A DNA stretch of 64,000 nucleotides from Owenia fusiformis (Eukaryota > Annelida > Polychaeta > Sabellida > Oweniidae): assembly GCA_903813345.2 (NCBI GenBank), contig CAIIXF020000005.1, positions 33,857,375 through 33,921,374 of the forward strand. The letters are read 5' to 3'. Under the pieces are notes generated by a model that saw only the letters and a list, made by a program, of their open reading frames with translations, was not told the origin of the DNA and did not search any database. A program made the translations under genes and the position numbers. Positions 1 to 12,300 of the stretch are shown here, piece by piece. The stretch's first letter is position 1. Each line of letters opens with the position of its first letter.

Positions 1-1190
1 GTCTTTTATGGTTCCACTATTTTGGATCTTCAAGGATATTCTCTAAGGCCAACTAGGAAGCACTAGGGGCTATAAACACAACACTAATACCCTAATACTT
101 ATTAGGGTACAAATCGGGTCAGCATGTATGACGTATGGTGGTCTGTCTGTCATTCTCTGTCTGTCCAGACATCTCCTCCGCCTAGACCGTTTGACCCTGA
201 GCTCCCATACTTGGTCAACATACTAAGTGGATTGGTGGACATTCTACGAAGATCAGAGGTCAAAGTCATTTAAAGGTAAAAGGTCAATATCTAGGTATTT
301 GGCTTTTTAAGACCCTTGATCTGTGCTTTGACCCTTGACGACCCATGATTAGGTGCCCGGAGGTCAAGGTCAACTTTGTGGGGCAAGGTCATTCCCAGAT
401 CAAATGCATCTGGGGCTGTTGTGACCTTTGGCGACAAATGATAAGGTGATCTGAGGTAAAGGTCATTACTAGGTCAAATGTCAATATCTAGGTATTTTGA
501 AATTTAAGATTTCTGGGGCTACTCTTACCCTTGGTGACCAATGATTTGGTGACCTGAGTTCAAGGTCAATATTTACGCGTCAAGGTTATTCCAAGATCAG
601 AGGTCAATACCTTGGTATTTGGCGTTTTAATGCATTTGGGACTGCTTTGACCCTTGGCGACCCATGATTAGGTGACTTGAGGTCATGGTTATTCCAAGAT
701 CATAGGTCAATATCTAGATATTTGGTGATGTTAGGTCCTTGGGGCTGCTATCTAAGTAAGTACCTTAAGGGCTATTGTGACCCTTGTCGACCCATGATTA
801 CGTGACCTGAGGTCATACTTAGATCAAAGGTTGATATCTAGATATTTGGTGTTTTAAGAGCCTGGTGGGCTGTTGTGATCTTTGGCAACCCATGACTAGG
901 TGACCTTAGGGGTTAAGGTCAACATTATATTTGTCAAGATCTCAAGAACAAAGTTCGACACTTACTTGAAGGATACTGTAACCCTCAGTGACTCATGATT
1001 AAGTGACCTGAAGTCAAAGTCAATGTTTCTTGGCCAATGTCATATTAAGGTCAAACGATCAATACAGACGAGCATTTGATGGGAGCTGTTGCCATGTGGA
1101 GCTGTTATGGACCCTTGGTGACCCACTCGAATGGGTAGATTGCTAGTTCTAAGCAGCTGAACGTTTAACTAGGTAACTCTACGGTATTAA
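1..1190. repeat. degenerate tandem repeat, about 90-130 bp unit
   Basis: About seven diverged copies of a block built round TGACCC..CGACCCATGATTAG are visible, starting near 332, 421, 525, 648, 777, 867 and 978. Spacing varies from about 90 to 130 bp. Most copies carry AGGTCA-type hexamers followed by a TATCTAGGTATTTGG-like stretch. No open reading frame or exon signal is present. The array starts at or before the window edge. It is probably the internal tandem core of a repetitive element. Confidence 0.8.
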
Positions 1191-1201
1191 GTTTGGAAAA
1201 A

Positions 1202-2394
1202 TTATTATCCCACCGAACGAAGTTCGAGGGGGATATAGAAAAGCTGTCCGTCCGTTCGTTCCATTTTTCGGAAAAAATATAATCTTTGATTACTCAAATA
1301 CTAGTTGATGGATTTGGCTCAAATTTTATATTCTGTTGCCCGGGTACAAAGGAGCCTTGCTGAAGAAGACATTTTCAAGATGGCTACCATATTTTAAAAT
1401 AGCGGCCATTTTTCGTAAAAAACGCTATCTTTGATAACTCAAATACCATTGAATGGATTTGGATCAAATTTCATATGCTGTTGCCTGGATACAAAGGAGC
1501 CTTGCTCATGAAGACATTTTCAAGATGGCCACCATATTTCAAAATGGCGGCCATTTTTCGTAAAAAAACGTTATCTTTGATAACTCAAATACCATTGAAT
1601 GGATTTGGTTCAAATTTTACATACTGATGCCTAGGGACATAGGAGCTCTGTTTCGAGAAGGGATTTTCAAGATGGCAGCTAAATTTCAAAATGGCCACCA
1701 TTTATCATAAAAAATGTAACCTTTGATAACTCAAATACCAGTTGATTGATTTGGTTCAAATTCTGTATGCTGATGCCTAGAGACAAAGAAGTTCTGCTCA
1801 AGAAGACATTTTCAAGATGGCCACTGAATTTCAAAATGGCCGCCATTTTTCGTAAAAAAACCATAATCATTGATAACTCAAATACCAGTGGATGAATTTG
1901 GTTCCAATTTTATATCCTGATGTTTTGGGAAATAGGAGATCTGCTTCAGAAGAAATTTCAAAGGCGTCAGCTGAATTTCAAAATGGCTGCCATTTTTCAT
2001 AAAAAAGGTAATCTTGATAACTCAAATATCATTGAACGTATTTACTTCAAATTGTATATACTGATGCCTAGAGATAAAGGAGCTCTGCTTGAGAAGAAAT
2101 TTTCAAGGTGGCTGCTATTTATCGAAATCTCCACAATTTTTCATTAAACATGTAATCCTTGATAACTCAAGTACCAGTTGATGGATTTGGATTAAATTGT
2201 ATATGCTGATGCCTTGGGACATAGGAGCTCTGCTAAAGAAGAAATCTAAAGATGACAGCTGAATTGGCAACCATGTATCATAAAAACACAATCTTTGATA
2301 ATTCAAATACCAGTGGATAGATTTGGCTCAAATTTTATATGGCCGCTATTTACCAAAACATGTTTTGTTCGGTGGGATTTGCTACTCTGTGGAG
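1202..2394. repeat. repeat element with inverted ends and internal array
   Basis: The left end reads ATTATTATCCCACCGAAC and the right end, near 2366-2382, reads TTTTGTTCGGTGGGAT, so ATCCCACCGAAC is present as an inverted pair. Just inside the left end are a GTCCGTCCGTTCG stretch and then about six to seven copies of a unit of roughly 120-150 bp. Each unit contains a variant of AAAATGGCGGCCATTTTT and the phrase TTTGATAACTCAAATACC. The same end sequence occurs in the opposite orientation at 60568-60613 and degenerately near 48520-48560, which marks a dispersed family. Open reading frames inside are short and not conserved between units. The superfamily is not recognised. Confidence 0.7.
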
Positions 2395-5202
2395 TTGCTG
2401 TTTTTCTAGTTGTTTTAGTACTGTTACCTATATTTCTCAAGTGAAGAAGGGGTATTCTTGAAATTAGGTCATCTGAAAGAAAGATCATTAAAATATAAAT
2501 ATTTGAAAGTTTCATAAAGTAACTGCATTTAGTTTCAGAGATAAACTTGTATTAACACTATCACTCATTTTCCATGTTTGGAATTGGAAGCCTATATATA
2601 GACTAATGATAATTATATTAATCTTATTTTTATCTTGATTTTGATATGTTCTTTGATTCATACATGAATGTATCTTGATTAAGCTAACCTATGGCATAGA
2701 GTCTCTTAAATAAATTGAAAAATCACTGAAACTTATCATTTTCATTGTTAAGCAACCACCGGGTACTAGAATTAAGGACCTTCGGCCCTGTGTTCAGACA
2801 GTGAATTGTAACCACAATATGTTTGGAAAGGTATAACTTTGTACAGAAAAACCTCTTTTTTGTCCAAATGATATGAGTTGGTTACTTAGTAATTGACCTT
2901 ATACATGACAAAGTTCCTTGAAAATGGCAAAAGTCTACTTTTTGCCAATTTAAAGTAAACATCGAAAACTGAAATTCCACGAGCTTTGAAATCTTCACAG
3001 GACATAAGTTGCAAATACAGCAACTACTTATCAGTCAAAATTCAATATCAGATCCCATACTAGATCCCATATTAGCCAAAATTCAGTATCAGATCCAGTA
3101 TCAGAGCTATTCCTTGAGATTTCTCTTGATTTTTACGTTTTCGTTCTATTTTAAGACTTGTTAGTAGTTGAAAATCAAATTGCATCATTTTTGGTCACTA
3201 TCATCGGGCGATGACATAAAAAACATGAAAATAAATAAAATAAAAAATATTATGGAATACATGGGTAATTGATGATTGTGATAGCATACGAATATTCTAA
3301 TTTCTTTGGCCAATCAGATCTAGTGAGTAAGCTTAGCAAAAATTGTTTCTATTTTAGAATATTTTTGATATCATTCCTTGTAGTGTCTATTTTCTAAAAT
3401 TGCCAGAGTGTATACTTTATTTCAGGAAAATTTAAAGATTTACAACAATTTATTTTTCTGGCAAATGGTAATAACAAGTTTCATATTAGGCATTGCACTG
3501 AATGCCAGTGTATGTCAAATTAGACAATCATGATTTCAAATACAGTTGTGAACCATTAACCATATCTAGTGGCCCATCTGTGACATGAGTCACAAAAAGG
3601 TTATTGCAAAATAAAATATATGGATGTTTTTTCTGAAAAAATAAGCTTTCATTTGATCTACATGCAGAGAATATTCAAATAATAGTTTTCTGCACATTCT
3701 TATCAATAGTTTAAATAATTCAGTATTAACAAATTTTGTTCGTGAATCTGTTTGTGCCAAAACAGGTCAATTTAGCCATTGTAGCCAGTACTGATACATC
3801 AGAAAGAAATAAGGGTTATATCCGCATATATCAAACTTATCATATTACTTTTATATATCACTGAAATCAATAGACCAGTAGCTTTAATATGATATATAAC
3901 ACAGTCACATTCCAATAAAATTGAAATTTCACAATGAATTGCGGTAATTAATTTTGATTTTCAATTATCTTAATCAAAATTCACCGTTGTGACATCACAT
4001 AGCATATATACACTTCAATTAACTGAACTTAATTAGCCACTAATGGTCAATATAAATCAAATCCACCAATATCCTCACATTAGGCACTGAAAGAATACAC
4101 ATTCATAATGTTAACTATGCGAACAAATTGTTTTATATATTTTACTCATATCAAGGACATATATTGTTTGACAAGCGTTTCCATAGCAACAAACCCCATT
4201 TCAGTTATTATCCAAATCTATCCCTATGTTTACAAGAACAAAGTGGTAACTGTTCGAACATACCAATTTTATCCATAGGATCCACATAGGATCACTTCAT
4301 TTGTATTCACAGTATTTCACTAGATCACCAACTAATAATGTATATAAATGCATTATTCTTAATAATGAAATCTCCTATTCAACACCTGTTTCCATGGTAA
4401 CAATACATGCTTTTCAAATGAGTCAATATCATACATTTTAGATATATACCTCTTTATTGAAATGAGACCAAAACTAATCCAAAGGGCCACAGATATTTAA
4501 AGTTATAAGACAATTAAAATGTGTTTTGGTATTGAAATTCACAAACTGTGTGCTAAACCTGTGCAATTATAGTAGATTTCAGTAGTTCTGGCCATTGCTT
4601 CATCAGAGCAAAATATGGTATATCTCAGTGGGTTATTGTCCAATCCTTTTGTTTCATATACCAACGTATTTGTAAGAAAAGCAGCTTTCATTTGATATAC
4701 ATGAAGGTGATATTTTAACTAAATTATAATTACACGATGGATTGGATTAAAGGAGACCAAATGAAATAAACAGTTTTCTATTTGAATTTCACAATTGTGA
4801 TGTCACAATGTAAATTAGAACTGTTTTATACTACAAATTTAGTCACAAATGTTGAAGATTTACCTATCTCTATTGAATTCTCACCATTTACGCATTAAAA
4901 AGGAGAATATTTTTATCATTTGGTGCACATAAACCTGAAATGGGTATTTAGTTCTTATTAAGTATAACTATTGTTCAATGCCCGTTTCCATGGTAACGTC
5001 ACCTGTTTTCAAAGTAGGTATCTATCACATATTACAGGTCAATATCTCAGCTTTCCAACGATACCAAAATATCCCATAGGGTCAGCCGACTATTAAACTC
5101 CTTTATTTATGGACTTTTGAGGCTTGGCCTACTCGCCTAATAGGCGTTAATTGTTATTATGAAAATGTAGGGAAAATTAATTTAAAGCAGTTAAATAGAC
5201 AA
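2395..5202. other. AT-rich noncoding stretch, probable 3' end region of CFAP43
   Basis: No open reading frame of note and no exon homologous to the CFAP43 C-terminus was found here. The stretch is AT-rich. It contains two diverged copies (around 4370-4480 and 4960-5060) of a block carrying GTTTCCATGGTAAC, plus a related site at 4177. CFAP43 exon 36 ends with a good splice donor at 6393, so this stretch is either the last intron or contains a terminal exon too short or diverged to recognise. Confidence 0.5.
4177..4997. promoter_or_regulatory. cluster of three X-box (RFX-type) motifs
   Basis: The motifs are GTTTCCATAGCAAC at 4177-4190, GTTTCCATGGTAAC at 4388-4401 and GTTTCCATGGTAAC at 4984-4997. 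RFX transcription factors bind an imperfect inverted repeat of the form GTTNCC-AT-GGYAAC, and RFX sites are typical of ciliary genes. The second and third motifs sit in diverged copies of the same repeat, so they may descend from one repeat unit. Regulatory use is inferred only. Confidence 0.35.
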
Positions 5203-6343
5203 GGCATTAACATGACAAAATGTCACCACCTAGTTGCTCACAATATTATGAGTTCAAACTTAAGTCAGATTTGAATTTCTGAGAACTTGTAAAGTCAAAT
5301 TTGAACTTCTGAAAAGATGTAGATGATTTTGAAAAAAAAATTTGGTCAATTTGAAGCAAGTTGAAAACAGACCTTTTTGACCTTGAGAAGGTCATTAAAG
5401 GTCAAATGTCAAATCTAAAGTCAGATTTGAATTTCTGAGAACATGTAGATGATTTAGAAAAAAAAATTAGTCAATTTGAAGCAAGTTGAAAAAAGACCTT
5501 TTTGACCTTTTTTGACCTTGAGAAGGTCATTGAAGGTCAAATGTCAAATCTAAAGTCATATTTGAATTTCTGAGAACATGTAGATGATTTTAAAAAAAAA
5601 TTTAGTCAATTTGAAGCAAGATGAAAAAATACCTTTTTGACCTTTTTTGACATTGATAAGGTCATTGAAGGTCAAATGTCAAATCTAAAGTCAGATTTGA
5701 ATTTCTGAGAACATGTAGATGATTTTGAAAAAAAAATTTAGTCAATTTGAAGCAAGTTGAAAAAAGACCTTTTTGACCTTTTTTGACTTTGAGAAGGTCA
5801 TTGAAGGTCAAATGTCAAATCTTAAGTCAAATCTTAAGTCAGATTTGAATTTCTGAGAACACGTAGATGATTTTGAAAAAAAAATTTAGTCAATTTGAAG
5901 CAAGTTGAAAACAGACCTTTTTGACCTTTTTTGACCTTGAGAAGGTCATTGAAGGTCAAATGTCAAATCTAAAGTCAGATTTAAAGGTCAAATGTCAAAT
6001 CTAAAGTCAGATTTGAATTTCTGAGAACATGTAGATGATTTTGAAAAAAAATTTAGTCAATGTGAAGCAAGTTGAAAAAAGACCTTTTTGACCTTGAGAA
6101 GGTCATTGAAGGTCAAATGTCAAATCTAAAGTCAGATTTGAACTTCTGAGAACATGTAGATGATTTAGAAAAAAATTGAAGTCAGTCTAAACAGTATTTG
6201 TTAAGTTATAGGAAGTTGTAAGAAATTGTTACAGACGCCGGACGCCAACCTCCAACCGCCGGACGCCAACCGCCGGACGCCAACCGCCGTCGCAAAAAAA
6301 CAAAGACCATAACAATATGTCACCACTTTTGGTGGTGACATAA
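5203..6343 (+). repeat. dispersed GGCATTAACATG...GGTGGTGACATA element, expanded copy
   Basis: The left end (GGCATTAACATG then TGTCACCACC) and right end (TTACAGACGCC..., then CATAACAATATGTCACCAC and GGTGGTGACATAAT) match the ends of compact 120-160-bp copies at 19506-19641, 27787-27943 and, inverted, 39071-39194. Here about 900 bp of tandem array separates the two ends. A run of CCGCCGGACGCCAAC-type short repeats at 6236-6286 lies just inside the right end. The right end forms a hairpin, TGTCACCAC against GTGGTGACA. Confidence 0.7.
5262..6180. repeat. tandem array, roughly 125-170 bp unit, about 7 copies
   Basis: Units begin near 5265, 5411, 5550, 5690, 5836, 6003 and 6127 with AAGTCAGATTTGAA. 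Each runs through ACATGTAGATGATTTTG, a poly-A stretch, TTTAGTCAATTTGAAGC and TTTTTGACC, ending in GAGAAGGTCATTGAAGGTCA. Neighbouring units are very similar by eye, so the expansion or homogenisation looks recent. Partial duplications within units occur near 5830 and 5980. There are no coding signs. Confidence 0.85.
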
Positions 6344-6392
6344 TAACTCTCTCTTCTCCATTTTGAAAAAAGGAGGTGACAATGCAACTTAC

Positions 6393-9300
6393 TTTTTTCT
6401 GCATGACAAGAGTTTGTTCTAATACACTAGCTTCTTGTGACTTTTTGGCTTCATGGTCCTCTTCATTCAGGAACTGCAAAATAGATACCAAATATTAACC
6501 TCAATTTTCAATTAACTGAAAAAGAATAATTGGGACAGAGAAAAAGTGTTCACAATGAGAGGTGTTCAAAGTCAACTAATGAGCTCTAATGCTATTTGAA
6601 CATTCAATGATTTTTACTTTCTGATTCGCTTTCGGCAGGCTTAGTCTAATGATTCATCAATTGAAAATATATCAATGCTTTTTGGGTGTAGGAAAAAGTG
6701 GGAGAGTCTACAATGTTTAAACAAACTTAGAAAAATATATTTTTATGTCTTACACTCTGAATCTCTCTGGTGACTTTCAATGTTGTCACATCTCTCATCT
6801 TCTCCTTCAGGTCCTCCATTTCCATTATCATCTTCTTGTGTTCCCATTCTAGTTGGATGATCCCCTTCTTGAAGTCCTTGCTCTCCTTCATACTCAAGAT
6901 CTTACCATCTCCAAGATGCTAAAACAAAATGGAAATCACAATTCATTAAGATCCACAAGGCTAACATATGTAATTCAAATTGAAATTATGATTTATCCAT
7001 TTAGTTCAGAACAGGGCTAGTTTAAAGGGCCAGTTTCCATCAAATTGAGACATTTATGAAGCTTCATGATTGACATCACTGAGATTTGAATACTATCAGT
7101 TATCACACATTTCAGCATGTGATACAGGAAATATTCCACGAAAGGTAATACTGTATCATCCACGAAAGCGAAGCTTGAGTGGTAATACATTGGTACCCGA
7201 GTGGAATATTTAATGTATCACATTAGCTGAAACGTGTGATGACGATTTTATCACATGTCTAGGAATTTTGAGGCATTTTGATTTGGTCAGTTCAGTTATG
7301 ACTATTTTCAGTACTCTGTACTCCTGGTAACTATTATAATTTTTGATTTCGCTTTGAAACAATATGACGTCATACCGTTGTATTCGTACTTTTTTGTGAA
7401 ATAGTATGACGTCATATTGTTTTCCTTAGCTAGAAATGATATAATCAGTGACGTCACATCGTTGCTATTGACTCCGTAGAGATACAGCTCACCGTATCAC
7501 ATGAAAATTAGTCATGTGTCATGTGATACGGAATATACATCATCACAATTGACCAATCAAAATGCTTAGACACTCCTAATCATGTGATAAATACATATAT
7601 GACAGATTTATGGAATCTTTAAAATGAATTGCTATAATTTTTATGTATTATCTAAAGCTGGCAGTTAAATTCAAGAAACAATCATTTTTTTAGCCCAGAA
7701 TTGAGGCAGTTTTAGAAGGGCAAATGCTAAAATGACCAATGAAATCAAGATATTTAAAGGATCAATGAAATGTACCTTTATTCTTCCATTAAGGTCTTCT
7801 ATGACAGATCTGTGGATGAGCAGGCTCTGTGAAAAGTTATGTATCCAGGACTGGGGGTCAACCTCCACCTGTCCTTGTTTCACCACCAGCTGGACATCTA
7901 GGTTCATCATAAACTTCTCCTTTTCTTCTTTCAGTCTGAAATAACAATAACATTGTCTGTGTCAGCCAGTTCATTGTGGAAAGTGTCAATAACAACAACA
8001 TTGTCTATCTGAGTCTATTCATAGGGGAAAGTGTCCATAATAATGACAATGCCTAAGTAAATCGATTCATTTTAGTGATATCGTGATAAAAATGAACTCT
8101 TAAAAGGAATATCTCAAGGATCCTGGTAATACAAATCCACAAGTTCGTTCTACATTTACATGCACCAACACCACACATTAAATGGGGGGAAGGAAGTGTT
8201 AGAGAATGTTTCTTTAAACTTTAGATCATTGGTTGAGATGTTTTTTTCCTTATAACTGATTTTGCTCTTAAATTTTCCTTCCTCTAACTATGTCAGGCAT
8301 TTTGGTCTTTTCTACTTTGTTGTACCTACCTATTGTATGAAGCTTTAAGTCCTTCTATTTCATCCTTCAAGTGATCATCCTCTGCCTGACACCTCTGCAG
8401 GAAGGCATTCATCTCAGCCATCACAAGAGCTTTCTGTTTAACCTAAAACATAACAATGTTTCATCAACACGTGATTACCCAACAGGGTAGTTAATATATG
8501 AGTTATTTCTCATTGGGGAGTCATTCACATATTTCAGGGTCACAGAATAATAAAAAATTAGTACCATAGGTACTGGGCTCACATGGTGACAGAAAAAACG
8601 GATATAATTTTTTGCTGATTTTTTGTTACAAAATTATTTCAAGCCATCTGTCTCTCAGTCAATTAAAATGGCTGAAAAAACTGATATATTTATTGCCAAT
8701 AATTTGTAACAAAATTATTTCATACAACTACTCTTTACAGTGACATGGCTTTTTGCAATGCAAGACACCTGAAATTATTTGTAAAGCTAGGAAATGGGCC
8801 AAAATTGAATTTCGCGAGACAAAAATGGCGACCATTTTGAAATCAGGCAAGCTTTTGAACCAGGAGTCATAGGGGAGTTTTTTGTATTGATGTTGAACAA
8901 AAATAACTTGAAACTGGAATCCTATCGACAGAGGTTTTAAGCAAATGGTCCAAAAGAGGATTTCGTGAGACAGATGGACAAATCAATGTTAAATAAAATG
9001 GCTGAAAATAAAAAAAATGGATATAATATTTTGCCGATTTTTTGTAACAAAATTATTTCATATAACTACCTTTTACAGTGACATGGCTTTTTACAATGCA
9101 GGACAGCTAAAATTATTTGTAAAGCTAGGAAATGGGAAAAAAGTGAATTTCGCGAAACAAGAATGGCAACCATTTTGAAAATAGGCGAGCTTTTGAACCA
9201 AGAGTCATAGGAGAGTTTTTTGTATTGATGTTGAACAAAATTAACTTAAAATGAGAATCCTATCGACAGAGGGTTTAAGGTAAATGGTCCAAAAGTGGAT

Positions 9301-12300
9301 TTTGCGAGACAGATGGACAAATCAATGTTAACTAAAATGGCTGAAAATAAATAAATGGATATAATTTTTCGCTGATTTTTCGTAACAAAATTATTTCATA
9401 CATCTAGTCTTTACATTGACAAGGATTTTTACAATGTAGGACACTTGAAATTATTTGTAAAGCTAGGAAACGGGTCAAAAGTGAATTTCGCGAGACAAAA
9501 ATGGCGGCCATTTTGAAAATAGGCGAGCTTTTGAACCACCAGTCATAGGGGAGTTTTCTGAATTGATGTTGAACAGAAATAATTTAAAACAGGAATCCTA
9601 TCGACAGAGGTTTTAAAACGTGCCACAGAAAGTGGATTTCGCGAGTCAGATAGACAAATCAATGTTAACTAAAATGGCTGAAAATAAAAAAATGGATACA
9701 ATTTTTCGCTGATTTTTTGTAACAAAATTATTTCATATATCTACCTTTTACATTGACATGGATTTTTACAAAGTAAGACACCTGAAAATATTTGTAAAGC
9801 TAGGAAATGGGTCAAAAGTGAATTTCAAGAGACAAAAGTGATGGCCATTTTGAAAATAGCCGAGCTTTTGAACCAAGAGTCATAGGAGAGTTCTTTGTAT
9901 TGATGTTGAACAAAAATAACTTAAAATGGGAATCCTATCGACAGAGGGTTTAAGGTAAATGGTCCAAAAGTGAATTTTGCGAGATAGATGGACAAATCAA
10001 TGTTAACTAAAATGGCTGAAAATAAATAAATGGATATAATTTTTCGCTGATTTTTCGTAACAAAATTATTTCATACATCTACTCTTTACTTTGCAATGGA
10101 TTTCTACAATGTAGGACACTTGAAATTATTTGTAAAGCTAGGAAATGGGTCAAAAGTGAATTTCGCGAGACAAAAATGGCGGCCATTTTGAAAATTGGCG
10201 AGCTTTTGAACCAGAGTCATAGGGGAGTTTTCTGAATTGATGTTGAACAGAAATAACTTAAAACAGGAATCCTATCAACAGAGGTTTTAAAACGTGCCAC
10301 TGTTATTGACAGAAAGTGGATTTCGCGAGTCAGATAGACAAATCAATGTTAACTAAAATGGCTGAAAATAAAAAAATGGATACAATTTTTCGCTGATTTT
10401 TTGTAACAAAATTATTTCATATATCTAATCTTTACATTGACATGGATTTTTACAATGCAGAACACCTGAAATTATTTGTAAAGCTAGGAAATGGGCCCAA
10501 AGTGAATTTCGCGAGACAAAAGTGATGTCCATTTTGAAAATAGGCGAGCTTTTGAACCAGGAGTCATAGGGGGGTTTTCTGTATTGATGTTGAACAGAAA
10601 TAACTTAAAACAGGAATCCTATCGACAGAGGTTAGCTAGGAAATGGTCTAAAAGTGAATTTCGCGAGACAAAAGTGACGGCCATTTTGAAAATAGGTGAG
10701 CTTTTGAACCAGGAGTCATAGGGGGGTTTTCTGTATTGATGTTGAACAGAAATAACTTAAAACAGGAATCCTATAGACAGAGGTTTTAAAACGTGCCACT
10801 ATTGTTGACGGACGGACAGACAGACGGACGGACGGACGGACAGACAGACGGACAAGTGAGTGATTGCAAAAGCTCATCATGTGAGCTAATAAAAATTACC
10901 ATTTGTTCACTGTGCATTTTCTGTCTCCTGTATTTACACATTCGCTCCCATATGAACATCTCCACACCGTCAGGAGCATTAGTTTCCTTGTCTAGTTCAG
11001 CCATAGCACTCTCCAGAGCATCTGCAGCTTCCTTATTTTTACGTGCTGTCGAGGGGCGGTCAGCAAAAGGGTTTCCAACAGCCTCGTATATAGGTGTTTC
11101 ATGTCCTTTTATGCCACCCTTGCCCCTACAAGATAGTAAGGAAATATAATTTGTTTTTTTACAAATACAATGTACATGTATTAGAAAGTATTGTTGATTT
11201 CGAAATATTTCTCATCACTTTGTTTTCTGTAAATTCCACATTTCAGACCATATTTTGTCATTTCTACAGCACTTATAAATGAGGTATAATAGAATCATTA
11301 TTTCATTGCAAACAATTTAATTTTCTATCTTCGTTACCTTGGCCTGCGTCTGAAGAGCTTGTATAGCTGGTCAACCTGTAATGCTGTGACATCATTGAAT
11401 TCCCTCTTGAATGCTTTGTCCATGACCTTATCCTCAGCAGTGAGGATGTCATACTGTTCATGGAACTCATCATAATTTTTCTTAGAGATGTTGCACGCCT
11501 CAGCAGCAAGTTCCTGAAATTACAGCAAACGACTTAGCTAGTTTTGCTTTGCTATGTTGGTGAAGTAGATAGGGGGAGGTCCACACTAGCAAGACTATAT
11601 TCTTAAGACTGTTAGACAAATGTTTTTAAAAACTGTGTGTATATTATAATGCTCTTTTTAATGTGCTCCAATACTGTATCTGTCATGTAATGTCTCGTAT
11701 CTAAAATCAACACAAGTAAGTTAAACATTCACATATCAAAGGTTGCAGAATAATAGTTGTTTTTGGGTTTATTTTTGACAAAGTGGCAAATGTAGTGCAA
11801 TGTATGAGTCATTGATGTTTACCTTGCATTCAGCCTTATGATGGAGCAGCCTCATTAGTTCTGCCTCTCGTGAGTTCAACTCATCCTCCACCATTAAACT
11901 GTACCTCAATCTGAAATACCAGTGCAACTCCATAAGAAATAAATAATAGCATTATTATCATAACAATTCTACATATTAAGTTACTGTAAAACAAGTGGAT
12001 TTCTGTAATCACAATGTTAGTAAAACTTATTGATGGACTTCAGATTTTAAAATTTTACACATCGGCGTCTGTACTTTACATTGTTAATTTTTTTAACTAT
12101 TCAAGTAAAATAATCTGAAATAAAAATTGAGAATTGTATAAATGAAGAATTATACCCCCTCCCTGCTCCTTACCTGACTATTTTGAGCTCCTCCTGGTAA
12201 ACACACATCTCAGTTTTGATCTTGCGTGTGAACAAGTTGTTGAGCCACTGGTCAAAAGTCTCCATGGTCTCTGTGATCTGCAGTTGTAACTTCTTCAACT

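Noticed and set aside
10786-11149. Open frames through the GGAC tract (PSVCPSVRPSV, TDGQTDGRTDG)
   Set aside because: Microsatellite artefacts that overlap the true CFAP43 exon 32 (10900-11125) in other frames or past its splice donor.
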